From: Kitagawia praeruptora
Taxonomy: Eukaryota; Streptophyta; Magnoliopsida; Apiales; Apiaceae
NCBI GenBank assembly: GCA_037693485.1
Contig: CM075345.1
Location: 77,125,001 to 77,189,000, forward strand
Direction: 5' to 3'
DNA length: 64,000 nt
Made by a program: the position numbers and the translations under genes. How positions within the stretch are numbered: position 1 is the first letter of the stretch; every line of letters starts with the position of its first letter. Shown in pieces: positions 1 to 10,283 of the stretch. Under the pieces are notes generated by a model. It saw only the letters and a list, made by a program, of their open reading frames with translations, was not told the origin of the DNA and ran no database searches.

Positions 1-313
1 AAAGAAATTTTTAAAAATAAGTCATGGAACTATACTTTATATATAGCTTAAAATATGTGTTAAGTAATGCTGAAAATATGTAAAGAATTGAGAGGACAAA
101 GGGTAATTATTAGAATAATATGTTATTAGTGGGAATCGAATCTTAAACCTCTGCATATAATAACTTTTAGTATTGTTATATCTAATGGTCATGATCTACT
201 TGAGTTGCTGATCTAACGGTGATAAATGAGGGATAACCAAAAATGGGGATAACCAAAAAAGGGGTAACCAACTACAAATTATACCCCTTTTACTTATTAT
301 AATATAGTATAGA
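1..313 (-). mobile_element. Helitron, 5' end (partial, runs off the left edge)
   Basis: Read on the minus strand, the element starts with TCTATACTATATTATAATAA directly after a host A (position 314), the usual 5'-TC start of a plant Helitron. The following sequence (AAGTAAAAGGGGTATA, then TTGGTTATCCCC-like repeats) matches the 5' half of the complete Helitron at 31392-31766. The 3' end lies outside the window. No replicase or helicase coding is visible, so this is a non-autonomous copy. Confidence 0.6.
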
Positions 314-464
314 TGTGGGTGTAGACAAGTACCAGAAAAATCCTTTGTTCAATATCAACTCTCTATCCAGTTCACCGCAATGTTACAATGTAGCATCGAA
401 ACAAATAGTTAAAAAAAATACAAAATTTTATTAATACTTACTTATACTTACTGTAAAATTATTA

Positions 465-824
465 AAATCTGATTTCTATACTTTAAGATAGAGCTCAAAT
501 AGTAAATAACAATTTTTTAATACTAAAAATGTTTAATAAAATTCAATTCTAATACAACCTTTTTTAATTATATTTATTTCATATTATAATTTTCTTTTTT
601 AAATTAAATTCTAATACAACCTTTTTTAATTATATCTTTTTTAGATTATAATTTGATTTGTAATCCAAATACCAAATACGATAATATGTTATACAATTAC
701 ATATTTATATTTATAATACAACCAAAGGCTTTTAACCCAACTTTTTAATACAACGGTTCATATGCTTTTGATAATAAATAAAAAATTTGGATAAGATCTC
801 TTTTATGCTTATTATATATAAGGA
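465..824 (-). mobile_element. Helitron fragment, same family as 29743-31214
   Basis: On the minus strand a TC start (TCCTTATATATAATAAGC) follows a host A at 825. The next ~350 bases match the 5' part of the longer Helitron at 29743-31214, including the runs 'aattcaattctaatacaac' and 'agatagagc'. Similarity fades near 465 and no 3' hairpin with CTRR end is seen, so the copy looks 3'-truncated. The stretch 825-1164 after it is AT-rich with no gene or clear repeat. Confidence 0.5.
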
Positions 825-1164
825 TCTAATTGTTCTATCTTTAAAAATAACTTTAAGGGCTTTTTTCATAAATACCCAAACCCAGAATTTTTTTACAAAA
901 ATACTTTTTTTTAAAGTAAATAATTTACAAAACTATTATCTTATTTGCAAAAATACAATTTGTAACCAAATCAAAGAAATGCAACTATCTACAACTACAT
1001 ATGCAACCTGCTGCGCAGCCATATATGTAACCAGATGCAACTATCTACAATTTAAAATATTTTAATTTTTATTACATATTAAATATTAAATATATATATA
1101 ATAATAGATAATATATATTAAATGTTAAATATTATGTATAAAATAATAGAAATAATAATATATA

Positions 1165-1375
1165 TTAATTCGGGTTTCGGGTCGGGTTCGGGTTCGGTCG
1201 GGTTTGATACGGGTTTCGGGTTTTCGGGTCGGGTTCGGCAAAACCCAAACCCGACCCGAAAATGATTCGGGTTTAAAAATTAAACCCAAACCCGAATCCA
1301 AACCCGAAAATTTCGGGTTCGGTTGGACCCATTCGGGTCGAAACGGATCGGGTATCCATCGGGTCGGTACAAATT
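1165..1375. repeat. CGGGTT-rich low-complexity repeat
   Basis: Degenerate head-to-tail copies of TCGGGTT/TTCGGG, with a stretch in the middle (about 1238-1310) in inverted form (AACCCGA), so the strand could fold back on itself. It is much more GC-rich than its surroundings. Translations across it are artefacts of the repeat. Confidence 0.75.
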
Positions 1376-2512
1376 GCCATCACTATTCCTTTATCATGTT
1401 CTGCGCGCAAATTACTACTTAAGTCCAGTGCTGCAGATTTCGGAAATCAGAACTACTCCGGTTGAGGTATCGATTTACGATTTATCGGATGATTTGGTTG
1501 AAAAATCGGCGATTTATCGGCAATTTTTGCAAAATCAACCGAATCGATTTTAAAATTTTAACCAATTTTTAACCAATTCATCGACAATTTTTCGGAAATC
1601 GACCCATTTCAATAACAAGCTTAATCCTACTGTCTTTGTTAGCGTACTTCCCCACGGCCTTTAAATAAACGAAAAATGAAGCCATAACAGATGATAGTGG
1701 ACAATTAACTAGTCTATCTTGTTTGATTGGGCAGAGATAGGTAAGTAAAAAGACAAAAAAAGATGCTAGTGGACAATTAATTACGTTATCTGGTCCAAGA
1801 GAGTAACAAGGGGTGTTAACTGGAAAGACAAATTAGACAGTGACATTTAAGGCTGAACATGTCTAACTTAAAATGGAAAATAAATGTCACTGCTCCTTTG
1901 CATTATACTCAGTAGTAATTTTAAGTAAGAATTTTTTTTTTTTAATACTTACTAGAGAAAATGTGACCCCATACGACATTGAGAAACAAAACTCTCCAGA
2001 AATTACTGGAATGTAATAACAGCATATATGTGGAAAGCATCCCCAAGCGAATCTGGCCTCCGATATACACCCTTTTGGAAAATCTTATTTTTCAGAAATA
2101 AGTTTTTTATTCTGGAAAAAAATTAAAAAATATGTACTTTTTTTTAAAATAAGTAACTTATTTTTGCAAGGCAACGAATATTAAAATTTTCATACATATT
2201 TTTTTAAAAAAAACATATATAAATATGAATTTTTTTGTAAATAAGGAGGCCAAACAACCTCATAATTTGTTCTTGCAATGATTAAATGACATTTTCATCG
2301 TTTATTGTGTTAGAATATATTATATTCTAACAAGTTGATTAGTAGTAACTTGTAATTGGGTCATCTAATTTCAAAAACTTTCAATTATCATACTTTTTAA
2401 TATTTTCAATTGGATCGTACTAACAATAAAAAATTAGACTAAAAGATAACTAAATTTGTTCAGTTAGCAGAAATAATCCAAAATGTCATATATACATAAA
2501 CATATACATATA
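1376..2512. other. AT-rich intergenic DNA, no gene seen
   Basis: A short TCGAT/ATCGG-rich patch occurs near 1460-1600. Poly-T and poly-A runs are common. No reading frame with protein-like composition, RNA gene or complete transposon was recognised. Confidence 0.6.
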
Positions 2513-2880
2513 TAGGCATTTGCTCCATACAGAACACTTTTATATAACAAACAATAAAGAACACCTTAGATCTATTAGATCCTTTGGCCCCGCCAGGGAC
2601 ACCCAATACAAAAAATTGTTATTTTTTTACCCTCTATCAAGCCAGCAAAAAAAAATAATTAAAGTTTACTGTTCATGATTACGTCACTGATGACGTCATC
2701 ATCATGAACAGTAACTTTTTTATTTTTTTATTTTATTTTTTTTAGATGATGGATGGATAGAAGGTAAAAAAATAAGAACTTTTTGTATTGGGTAGCCCCG
2801 CTAGGGGCATTGGATCTATTAGATCTAAGGTGTTCTTTATTGTTTGTTATATAAAGTGTTTGTTATGGAGTCCAACCCTA
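2513..2880. mobile_element. Palindromic MITE (E1) bounded by TA-rich DNA
   Basis: Long imperfect inverted repeat. The left arm reads TAGGC..GCTCCATACAGAACAC followed by ATAACAAACAATAAAGAACA; the right arm is its reverse complement, ending ..TATGGAGTCCAACCCTA. The centre (about 2670-2710) holds TGACGTCA between GTTCATGA and TCATGAAC. It shares the centre design and a GCCCCGCCAGGGGCA-type block with the E2 copies next to it, so they are one superfamily. No coding capacity. Confidence 0.75.
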
Positions 2881-2890
2881 CATATATATA

Positions 2891-3236
2891 TAGGCTAGTG
2901 ATCAAATAGAAACCAATCTTATAATAGAAACTAGAAACCAACACTAAATAAATTATATTTCATTTATTCTAATGGTCCCGCCAGGGGCACCTTCACAAAA
3001 AGTGTTTAAAATTATTGGCTCCATCCAGCAAAAAAAAAAATAATACTGTTCACGCTGACGTCACTGCCACGTCAGCAGTGAATAGTAATTTTTTTTTTTT
3101 TTTGCTGGATGGAGCCAAGAATATTATGAACTTTTTGTATTGGGGTACCCCTAATTTGGTCATTAGATTAGCTTGAAATATTTAATTTATGTTCAGTTTC
3201 TAGTTTCTATTCTAATTTAGTTTCTATTAGAACAAG

Positions 3237-3242
<6 letters not shown>
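2891..3242 (+). mobile_element. MITE E2, copy A
   Basis: About 350 bp, internally palindromic: the arms contain GGCTCCATCCAGC followed by an A-run and a T-run followed by GCTGGATGGAGCC, with a centre carrying CTGACGTCAC and CCACGTCAGC. The termini read TAGGCTAGTGATCAAATAG and ..TAGAACAAGACCCTA. It is followed by (TA)25 and then an inverted second copy (3289-3632). Confidence 0.8.

Positions 3243-3290
<48 letters not shown>
3241..3290. repeat. (TA)25 microsatellite
   Basis: Uninterrupted TA dinucleotide run exactly between two mirror-image MITE copies. Confidence 0.95.
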
Positions 3291-3294
<4 letters not shown>

Positions 3295-3630
3295 CTTACT
3301 CAAATAAAAACCAAATTAAAATAGAAACTAAACCCTAATATAATATTTAAAGCTAATCTAATGACCAAACTAGGGGGACCCCAATACAAAAAGTTCATAA
3401 TATTATAGGCTCCATCCAGCAAAAAAAAAAATTATTGTTCACTGCTGACGTGGCAGTGACGTCAGCGTGAACAGTAATTTTTTTTTTTTTTTTCCTGGAT
3501 GGAGCCAATAATTTTAAACGCTTTTTGTGAAGGTGCCCCTGGCGGGGCCATTAGAATGAATCAAATATAATTTATTTAGTGTTAGTTTCTAGTTTCTATT
3601 TAAGAATTGGTTTCTATTTGATACTTTGCC

Positions 3631-3632
<2 letters not shown>
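3289..3632 (-). mobile_element. MITE E2, copy B (inverted)
   Basis: Reverse complement of copy A over essentially its whole length; for example its right end GGTTTCTATTTGATA mirrors the left end TATCAAATAGAAACC-like start of copy A. Copies A and B with the TA run form a palindrome of about 742 bp, and each copy is itself palindromic. Another TA run follows at 3631-3656. Confidence 0.8.
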
Positions 3633-3656
<24 letters not shown>

Positions 3657-3662
<6 letters not shown>

Positions 3663-4040
3663 TACATATATCAAGTTTCAAGCGAGAACCCTTTTAAAAG
3701 GAGAATCGAAATAACCACTTCAAAAAATTAATTACAAACAATAATTTGTTTGTAAATATATGAAAATTATAATATATTTCCAGAATCTGTTTTTGGATAT
3801 CATAAATTTTTGTGAATTTGTTTTTGTATTTCAATGAAATTTTTTGAAATTGTATATAAATTCTTTTCATATTTAAGGAATGATTCAAATATTGATTTTA
3901 AAATTTATATAATGATGATTTAAATGTGTTAGTAGAATTATTTCGTGAAAATAAATTAAAAAATATTGAGAATCTAGTTTTGAATCTCAGTATTATCTTG
4001 TTGGAATTCTCCCTAAAACCTTAATTATATATATATATAT
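3657..4040. other. AT-rich spacer, no gene seen
   Basis: Unique-looking AT-rich DNA ending in a short (AT)n run at 4025-4040. A 64-codon minus frame here has no recognisable features. Confidence 0.6.
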
Positions 4041-4583
4041 GTAATGATCAAATAGAATTCAAAATTAAAATAGAAACTAGAAACAAACCCCAACTCAATC
4101 TCAGAGAAATCACTGAAATCTAAAAAAGTAATCACTAACATTTTAATTAATTTATACACCCTCACTGCCTTCTCCACCCCCCACCCCCACTGCCTTCTCC
4201 ACCAACACCCCCGACCCCCCCACCCTCACCCCTAGCCACCACCCTCACCCCTAGACACCACCCACCACCGTCCCATCACCTACACCCCATCACCATCACC
4301 TACACCCCATCACCACCACCGTCTGACGAGCTCGAATCACCACCATCTTGCCACCACCTCCTTCCTTTCTGACCTCTGGCCCCGCATGGAACACCATCGA
4401 ACTTCAACGATCTGCTAATACACTTCATCAATTTTATTACTTTTTTGCTTGGTGTATGAGTCCGAGATTAAATGTATAGATATATGTGTATGTATAATTG
4501 TATATGTTTATTCAAGTACAATCGAAAATGACGATTGCTGCACAGTGCTTGACTTGTTTTCTATTCGAGGAGGCAAGCGTGGC

Positions 4584-4605
4584 GGGGGGGGGGGGGGGGG
4601 GGGGG
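4584..4605 (+). repeat. G22 homopolymer
   Basis: Twenty-two consecutive G residues, preceded by GGC and followed by TAGGG. Such a run could form G-quadruplex structures and is hard to sequence, so its exact length is uncertain. Confidence 0.9.
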
Positions 4606-4870
4606 TAGGGTGATGTAAGAAGAAATGGGTTTTGTTCTGAAGTTTCTGCTGAACTAATCGGTGATTTCGATCGTATAATTTAGTGATTTTTGTAATATAA
4701 ACGACTGATTTTTGTAATATAATTTAGTGATTTCTAGGGGGTAGGGTGATGGAAGAAGAAATGGGTTTTGTTCTGAAGTTTCTGCTGAACTAGTCGGTGA
4801 TTTCCATCGTATAATTTAGTAATTTTTGTAATATAAACGGCTGATTTTTGTAATATAATTTAGTGATTTC
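4606..4870 (+). repeat. Tandem duplication inside E3
   Basis: Two nearly identical ~131-bp units, each GGGTAGGGTGATG.. through ..TAATATAATTTAGTGATTTCT, with a few substitutions (for example TCGATCGT versus TCCATCGT). Confidence 0.85.
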
Positions 4871-4990
4871 TCAGGGAGCTGGGTCTGGTTTCTAGTTTAT
4901 ATTTTAAATTAGTTTCTAGTGGAGTAGGACTATATATATATATATATATCCAGTTTATATTTTAAATTGGTTTCTAGTGGAGTAGGACTA

Positions 4991-5024
4991 TATATATGTA
5001 TATATGTATATATATGTATATATG

Positions 5025-5072
<48 letters not shown>
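4991..5072. repeat. TA/TATG microsatellite
   Basis: TA-rich run with interspersed ATGTATAT units and then pure TA, ending in (GA)n at 5073-5085. It separates E3 from E4. Confidence 0.9.
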
Positions 5073-5085
<13 letters not shown>

Positions 5086-7740
5086 TTGGGATCCAGAGAA
5101 AACCTTTTTTACAGGAAACTTAGAGACCATCATCTAGACCGTTGATCTTATTATCATGTTATAATAGCAAATTTGTATATAATTTCAAAATTGATGTACT
5201 ATAATAGTAAGGATAAAAAGAGCTAAAAAGGAAAGTAACATTTTGATTTGTTAATACTTCAATTAAGGCATTAAATCAATCCATTTTGATTGATTGTAAA
5301 TAAATTTATATCTTCTACATACTAAAAATACAAGACCACCTACCAACTTTAATACATCGAAGAGATATATAAGTGCGATTCAAATTCCTCGTACCATCAC
5401 TACATAGAACACCTAATAAAATCTTATTTATTAAAACAAAATAGTTATTAAATTGAATTGTACATATATAGAACACTTTATGCTTCAATTATACATATTT
5501 AGAACACTTATGAACATCTAAATTTATATTATAACACTAAGAGAACATATAAATTTGTATTAGAACACCTAATAGAACACCTAACAAAACACCTAGTAAA
5601 ATTTTAAATATACATTACTTCACAAAAAATTATAAAATTGAATTATACATATTTATTTAGAACATTTAGTAGAATCTTAAAATTTATATTTAGAACACCT
5701 AAGTAAAATCTTAGAAACATATTTTTTAGTTATTTATTAAAAGAAAAAAATTATTAAATTAAAATATTCATACTTATAGAGATCAACACTTGTCAAAACA
5801 CTTAGTAAAATCTCAAAATTTGTATTAAAACACCTAAGAGAACACCTAGTAGAATTACAAATATACATTTTTAGAACAAGAGAACAAAAAAATTATTAAA
5901 TTCAAACATGGGCTCTAGGAGCCACCTTTAAAACACTTATCAAAAAATTTATTAAAATCTAAAGATTTATATTTAGAAAACCAACACCTAGTAAAATCTT
6001 AAATCCATATTTCTTATTTATTAAAATAAAAAAGTTATTAATTTAAATTATACATACTTATTTATAATACTTAATAAATTCTCAAAATTTATATAACACC
6101 ACCTAGGAGAACACCTAAGATAACAAAACAGTTAGTAAAATATTAAAATTGTTAGGAATAACATAAAGAAAAATACTTTAATGAATCCCCTTACTTTTTT
6201 GGTAATCATTCCTACAAATTATATAGACCTCTAAAAATATGAAAAAGAACACTTTAAAGAATCTTTCATATTTTTTTAAAAATATAACAACACTTATATA
6301 GATCTCTAAAAATATGAAAAATTTGTATTTTTTAAAACACTTAATAGAATCTCAAAATTTATAAAACAACACCTAGGAGAACACCTAGTAAAATTTTAAT
6401 TATACTTTTTTTAAAACACCTAAGAGGACAAAGAAGTTAATTAATTTAACTATACATATTGTTTTAGAACCCTTATCAAAAACACTAAGTAGAATATTAA
6501 AATTGCTAGGAATAATATAAAGAAAAATACTTTAACGAATCCCGGACTTTTTTTGGTAATCGTTCCTACAAATTATATAGACCTCTAAAAATATGAAAAA
6601 GAACACTTTAAAGAATCTTTCATATTTTTTTTTAAAAAAAAACAACACTTATATAGACCTCTAAAAATATGAAAATTTTATATTTTTTAAAACACTTAAT
6701 AGAATCTCAAAATTTATATAACAACACCTAGAAAAATACCAAGTAGAATTTTAATTATACATTTTTTAAAACACCTAAGAGAACAAAAAAATTATTTAAT
6801 TCTGTTAATACATATTTTTTAGAACTCTTATCAAAACACTTGGTAGAATATTACAATTGCTAGGAATAATATAAAGAAAAACACTTTAACGAATTCCCGT
6901 ATTTTTTTTGGTAATTGTTCCAACAAATTATATAGATCTCTAAAAATATGAAAAAGAATACTTTAAAGAATCTTTCATAATTTTTTAACGAATCTTCGTA
7001 TTTTTTTTAAAAAACATATATATTTTTAAACAATTTGGTTTAAATGAAAGAAAATTCTCAAAAGAACACTATAATGAATCTCAATGATCAACATAAATTA
7101 AACACCTTAAAAAGCACATTAGATGATATTTTTTTTAATTAAGCGAAATAGATACTTTTACGAATCTTTCTTTAAAAAAAATTACAATGACTTTTTATTA
7201 ATCTTGGATCCTACTTTCAAGAACACTCAACGACATCTCTAAACATGAGTGTTCTACAAAATATTTTATCAGTATTTTTGAATTCATATATTATTGTTCG
7301 TAGATTATGTTTCCTTTTTGAAAAAAAAAATACGTCTTATGTTTAAAGATTTGGAATGAACTATTTTTTGAATCCTCACAAATAATCCAAAATCTAGGTA
7401 CATTTTGAAATTTGAATTGTATTGGGTTGTTCATTTGATAAGTTATTATATATATTTAATTTTATTAAAGATTGCTTAAATTAAGGATCTAAAATCTTTA
7501 TCATTTGATTTATTTAATTTAGATAAGGAAATTGCAATCTTTTCAATGTATTAATTATTTTAGTTTCCTAACCTATCCTTCTACCATATAATCTTAAAAA
7601 CAAATTATATTATTAGTTAGCTTTTGACCGTTAGATTAAATTATCATCAATGAATGATGACCGTTAGATTAAATTATCATCAATGATTGATAGATGAGTT
7701 TCTAGTTCTTCCCGTAAAAGAGTTCTCTCCTGATCATTCT

Positions 7741-7744
<4 letters not shown>
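5071..7744. mobile_element. TA-bounded TIR element E4 (2.7 kb)
   Basis: The left end (GGGATCCAGAGAAAACC, TTTTTTACAGGAAACTTAGA) resembles the reverse complement of the right end (..GTTCTTCCCGTAAAAGAG, GTTCTCTCCTGATCATT). Long TA microsatellites flank both sides. The interior is very AT-rich with many AACACCTA/TTAGAACACC motifs and a ~354-bp tandem repeat. No coding frame was recognised. The ends fit the general pattern of E3, E5 and E6, so it is probably a related non-autonomous element, but similarity between the ends is only moderate. Confidence 0.5.
6149..7010 (+). repeat. ~354-bp tandem repeats inside E4
   Basis: The block TAGGAATAATATAAAGAAAA + ACTTTAACGAATCCC + TATATAGACCTCTAAAAATA recurs three times, beginning near 6149, 6502 and 6857, with scattered substitutions. 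Confidence 0.8.

Positions 7745-7792
<48 letters not shown>
7743..7792. repeat. (TA)n microsatellite
   Basis: Pure TA run of about 50 bp between E4 and E5. Confidence 0.95.
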
Positions 7793-7794
<2 letters not shown>

Positions 7795-8830
7795 ATCTTG
7801 CTCAAATGAGAACCCTCACTTATGATGAGATATGAGATCTAATCCTAGCCTTATATTTTTTATATCTAAATTAAATCCTAGCCCCACAATTATTATTAAA
7901 ATTTTAATCTTTTTTATTATTCATTTAATTCAACATCATCTTCCACAATCATTTTTTCCATACTCCGGTCACCATCTCCGGCGACAAATTCCGACCACCC
8001 AGAAAATCACCACCGGTAAACAGAAAATCACCGCACTGCCGCCACCACCTCCGGTCACCACCAGCAAAAATCACCACCTGTAAACAGAAAATCACCACAC
8101 TCCGCCACCTCCGGCCACCACACTGCCACCACCACCAACAAAAATCACCACCAAATGACGAAAATCACCACAACCAAAAACATTACAAATCACCCCATCT
8201 CCCCCACCACCCGCCACCACCTGCTACCACCACTAAAAATCATCACCGGAAGCCGAAAATCACCACCGAAAACAGTGAAAATCACCACCGAAAAATGAAA
8301 AATACCAACTGCATTCAGAAAATCACCTTCACGCCACCGCTTATCACCACCATCATGCCACATCTTATCAACGAATTTATAGATGAACACAAATCGTCAA
8401 ATGTCAAACGAAAATCACCAATTTTTTTTAAAACGAATCATATCTACATAATTAACACGCGCCATCGCGCAACCTTCACTACCACCAACGAATCAGAGTG
8501 TATTGAGATGAGTCGGTGACTCGGGAGAGGCGACGAATTGAGAGAGGAGAGGAGAAAGGGGGAGAGGGGAAGAAAGAGAGTTCGAATCGGCCGGAATCAG
8601 TGGTGAGGTGGTCGGAATCGTTGAGTGAGGTGGTCTGGTCAAAATTGGGGTGCGGCGGGAGGTGTGGTGGCGGGGGAGCAAGGGATGAGTGTGTTTGTGT
8701 GTGCTGTGCGTGTGTTTTGTGTGTAGTGGGTATGTGTTTAAAATGCGTGGTTATGATTTAATTAGATGTAAAAAATATGGGACTGAGATTAGATCTCAGT
8801 TCTCATTTTAATTGAGGGTTCTCATTTAAG

Positions 8831-8846
<16 letters not shown>
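7791..8846. mobile_element. TA-bounded TIR element E5 with captured-looking interior
   Basis: The left end CTCAAATGAGAACCCTCA, with GAGATCTAATCC further in, is repeated in inverse near 8780-8830 (GGATTAGATCTCAG-like, then TTGAGGGTTCTCATTT). (TA)n flanks both sides, with a poly-A at the right junction. The interior 7970-8420 is a degenerate tandem repeat around AAAATCACCACC; 8515-8760 is G-rich with GAGAGG and TGTGTG runs. Frames across the repeat translate to Pro/Thr/His-rich sequence, but nothing indicates a real gene. Confidence 0.6.

Positions 8847-8875
<29 letters not shown>
8847..8875. repeat. (TA)n microsatellite
   Basis: TA run of about 28 bp between E5 and the E6 dimer. Confidence 0.9.
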
Positions 8876-8877
<2 letters not shown>

Positions 8878-9216
8878 GTTGATTCAAATGAGAACCATTA
8901 TTTAAAAGAGAACCGGAGAACCATTGGATCCTACTGTAGAACCTACTTTGTTTCGTAATAAAAATACAGTGTCCTGCTATTAAATTTCAAATTTATGCAC
9001 ATGAATTTAAAATTTTTACAATTGAATTTGCTTCTTTTTCAAAGTTTTCCATATGACATTAAAAGTTCTACAACCGAACTTATTTTTCTACAAAGTTCTA
9101 CGACTGAACTTACTTTTTTCAACAAATATTCTGTTGCTGAACTTAAAGTTCCGCTGCTAAACTTATTAGAGTTCTCCGGTTCTCAGTTTAGTGTGGTTCT
9201 CCATAGAGCGTGACCC
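8875..9216 (+). mobile_element. TIR element E6, first unit of a tandem dimer
   Basis: A 342-bp unit beginning GGGTTGATTCAAATGAGAACC and ending ..GTGGTTCTCCATAGAGCGTGACCC. The ends are imperfect inverted repeats sharing GAGAACCGGAGAAC. The inner part has repeated ACTTA-TTTTT-CTACAAAGTTCTAC phrases. A short frame in it is mirrored in the second unit only because the units are copies. Confidence 0.75.
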
Positions 9217-9554
9217 GGGATTGATTCAAATGAGAACCATTATCTAAAAGAGAACCGGAGAACCATTGGATCCTATTGTAGAATCTATTTTGTTTCGTAA
9301 TAAAAATATAGTGTCCTGCTATTGAATTTCAAATTTATGCACATGAAATTAAAATTTTTACAATTGAACTTGCTTCTTTTTCAAAGTTTTCCACGTGACA
9401 TTAAAAGTTCTACAACCGAACTTATTTTTCTACAAAGTTCTACGACTGAACTTACTATTTTCAACAAATATTTTGTTGCTGAACTTAAAGTTCCGCTGCT
9501 GAACTTATTAGAGTTCTCCGGTTCTCAGTTTAGTGTGGTTCTCCATGGAGCGTG

Positions 9555-9558
<4 letters not shown>
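9217..9558 (+). mobile_element. TIR element E6, second unit of a tandem dimer
   Basis: A second 342-bp unit in the same orientation, joined directly to the first (..GTGACCC|GGGATTGATTC..) with no TA between, and differing by roughly a dozen substitutions. A (TA)n run follows at 9559-9584. Confidence 0.75.
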
Positions 9559-9585
<27 letters not shown>

Positions 9586-9594
<9 letters not shown>

Positions 9595-10283
9595 GATTCG
9601 ATTTCTCGCATTTTATATGAATATATACATCAAGTAATTTTGAATAAATAGACACATAGTATATATGTACATTAATATTTCGGGTTTCTCGCATTTTTAC
9701 ATGAATATATACATCAATTAAATATGTTTGAATAAATAGACTTATCTATCTTACAAATTAATATTTATTTTCATAAATTTTGGAATGAACCAAAATCAAA
9801 TTCAGATATCAAAAAGTCAAATGATAAGCTTTTTATAGCACAAAAATATGACAATGTGTGCATTAGAGTGCCTGTTTGCCTCATCTTATTTTAAAGGTTT
9901 ATGGACTTATTTTCGGGCAAAATTTTTATATTTTGATAACTTTTTTTTTATACAAGTATTTAATATATGTTTGAGATTCAATAAGTTGCAAAAATAAGTT
10001 GGAAAGTTAAAAATCTCTAACTTTGACTTAAAATAAGTTGACTTATTCTGAAAAAAAGTTCCCCAAACACCCCCAGAATTATGTCACACAGAACATAAGG
10101 GTGATTTAATATAGATATGATTTTTCGATTACAGGGCAGGGTAGCTGAAATAAATATTTACATAAGGTCAAATGGTCAATTAGACTAGTAGAGGCTTAAC
10201 AAACCGACAACTTGGGTGCCCTCTAAAAAAAGGAATGGGCCAACAACATAAAGTAAGAAAAGTAGATATCCCCGTTTTTCTAC
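9586..10283. other. Intergenic DNA 3' of the FD-like gene
   Basis: AT-rich. It contains an imperfect ~80-bp direct duplication (TTTCTCGCATTTT..GAATATATACATCAA..AATAAATAGAC.. at about 9604-9670 and 9684-9745). The 3' UTR of the minus-strand gene must lie in its right part; no poly(A) signal could be assigned with confidence. Confidence 0.5.

Larger units (their letters stand above)
4041..4932. mobile_element. TA-bounded TIR element E3
   Basis: The left end (GATCAAATAGAATTCAAAAT, then AAAATAGAAACTAGAAAC) is matched in reverse complement by the right end (GTTTCTAGTTTATATTTTAA, then AGTTTCTAGTGGAGTAGGAC). TA microsatellites lie on both sides. The interior is unlike the neighbours: a C-rich CCACC/CACCCC stretch (4155-4420), a G22 homopolymer (4584-4605), and a tandem duplication of about 131 bp (two units from 4606 to 4870, each starting GGGTAGGGTGATG). 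No coding frame is supported. The right terminus is partly duplicated at 4949-4991. Confidence 0.65.

Noticed and set aside
7832..8761. Several Pro/Thr- or Arg-rich frames
   Set aside because: By-products of the AAAATCACCACC and GA/GT repeats of E5.
8995..9555. Two similar 72- and 77-codon frames
   Set aside because: They are copies because the E6 unit is duplicated; composition is that of a MITE, and the family has no coding role.
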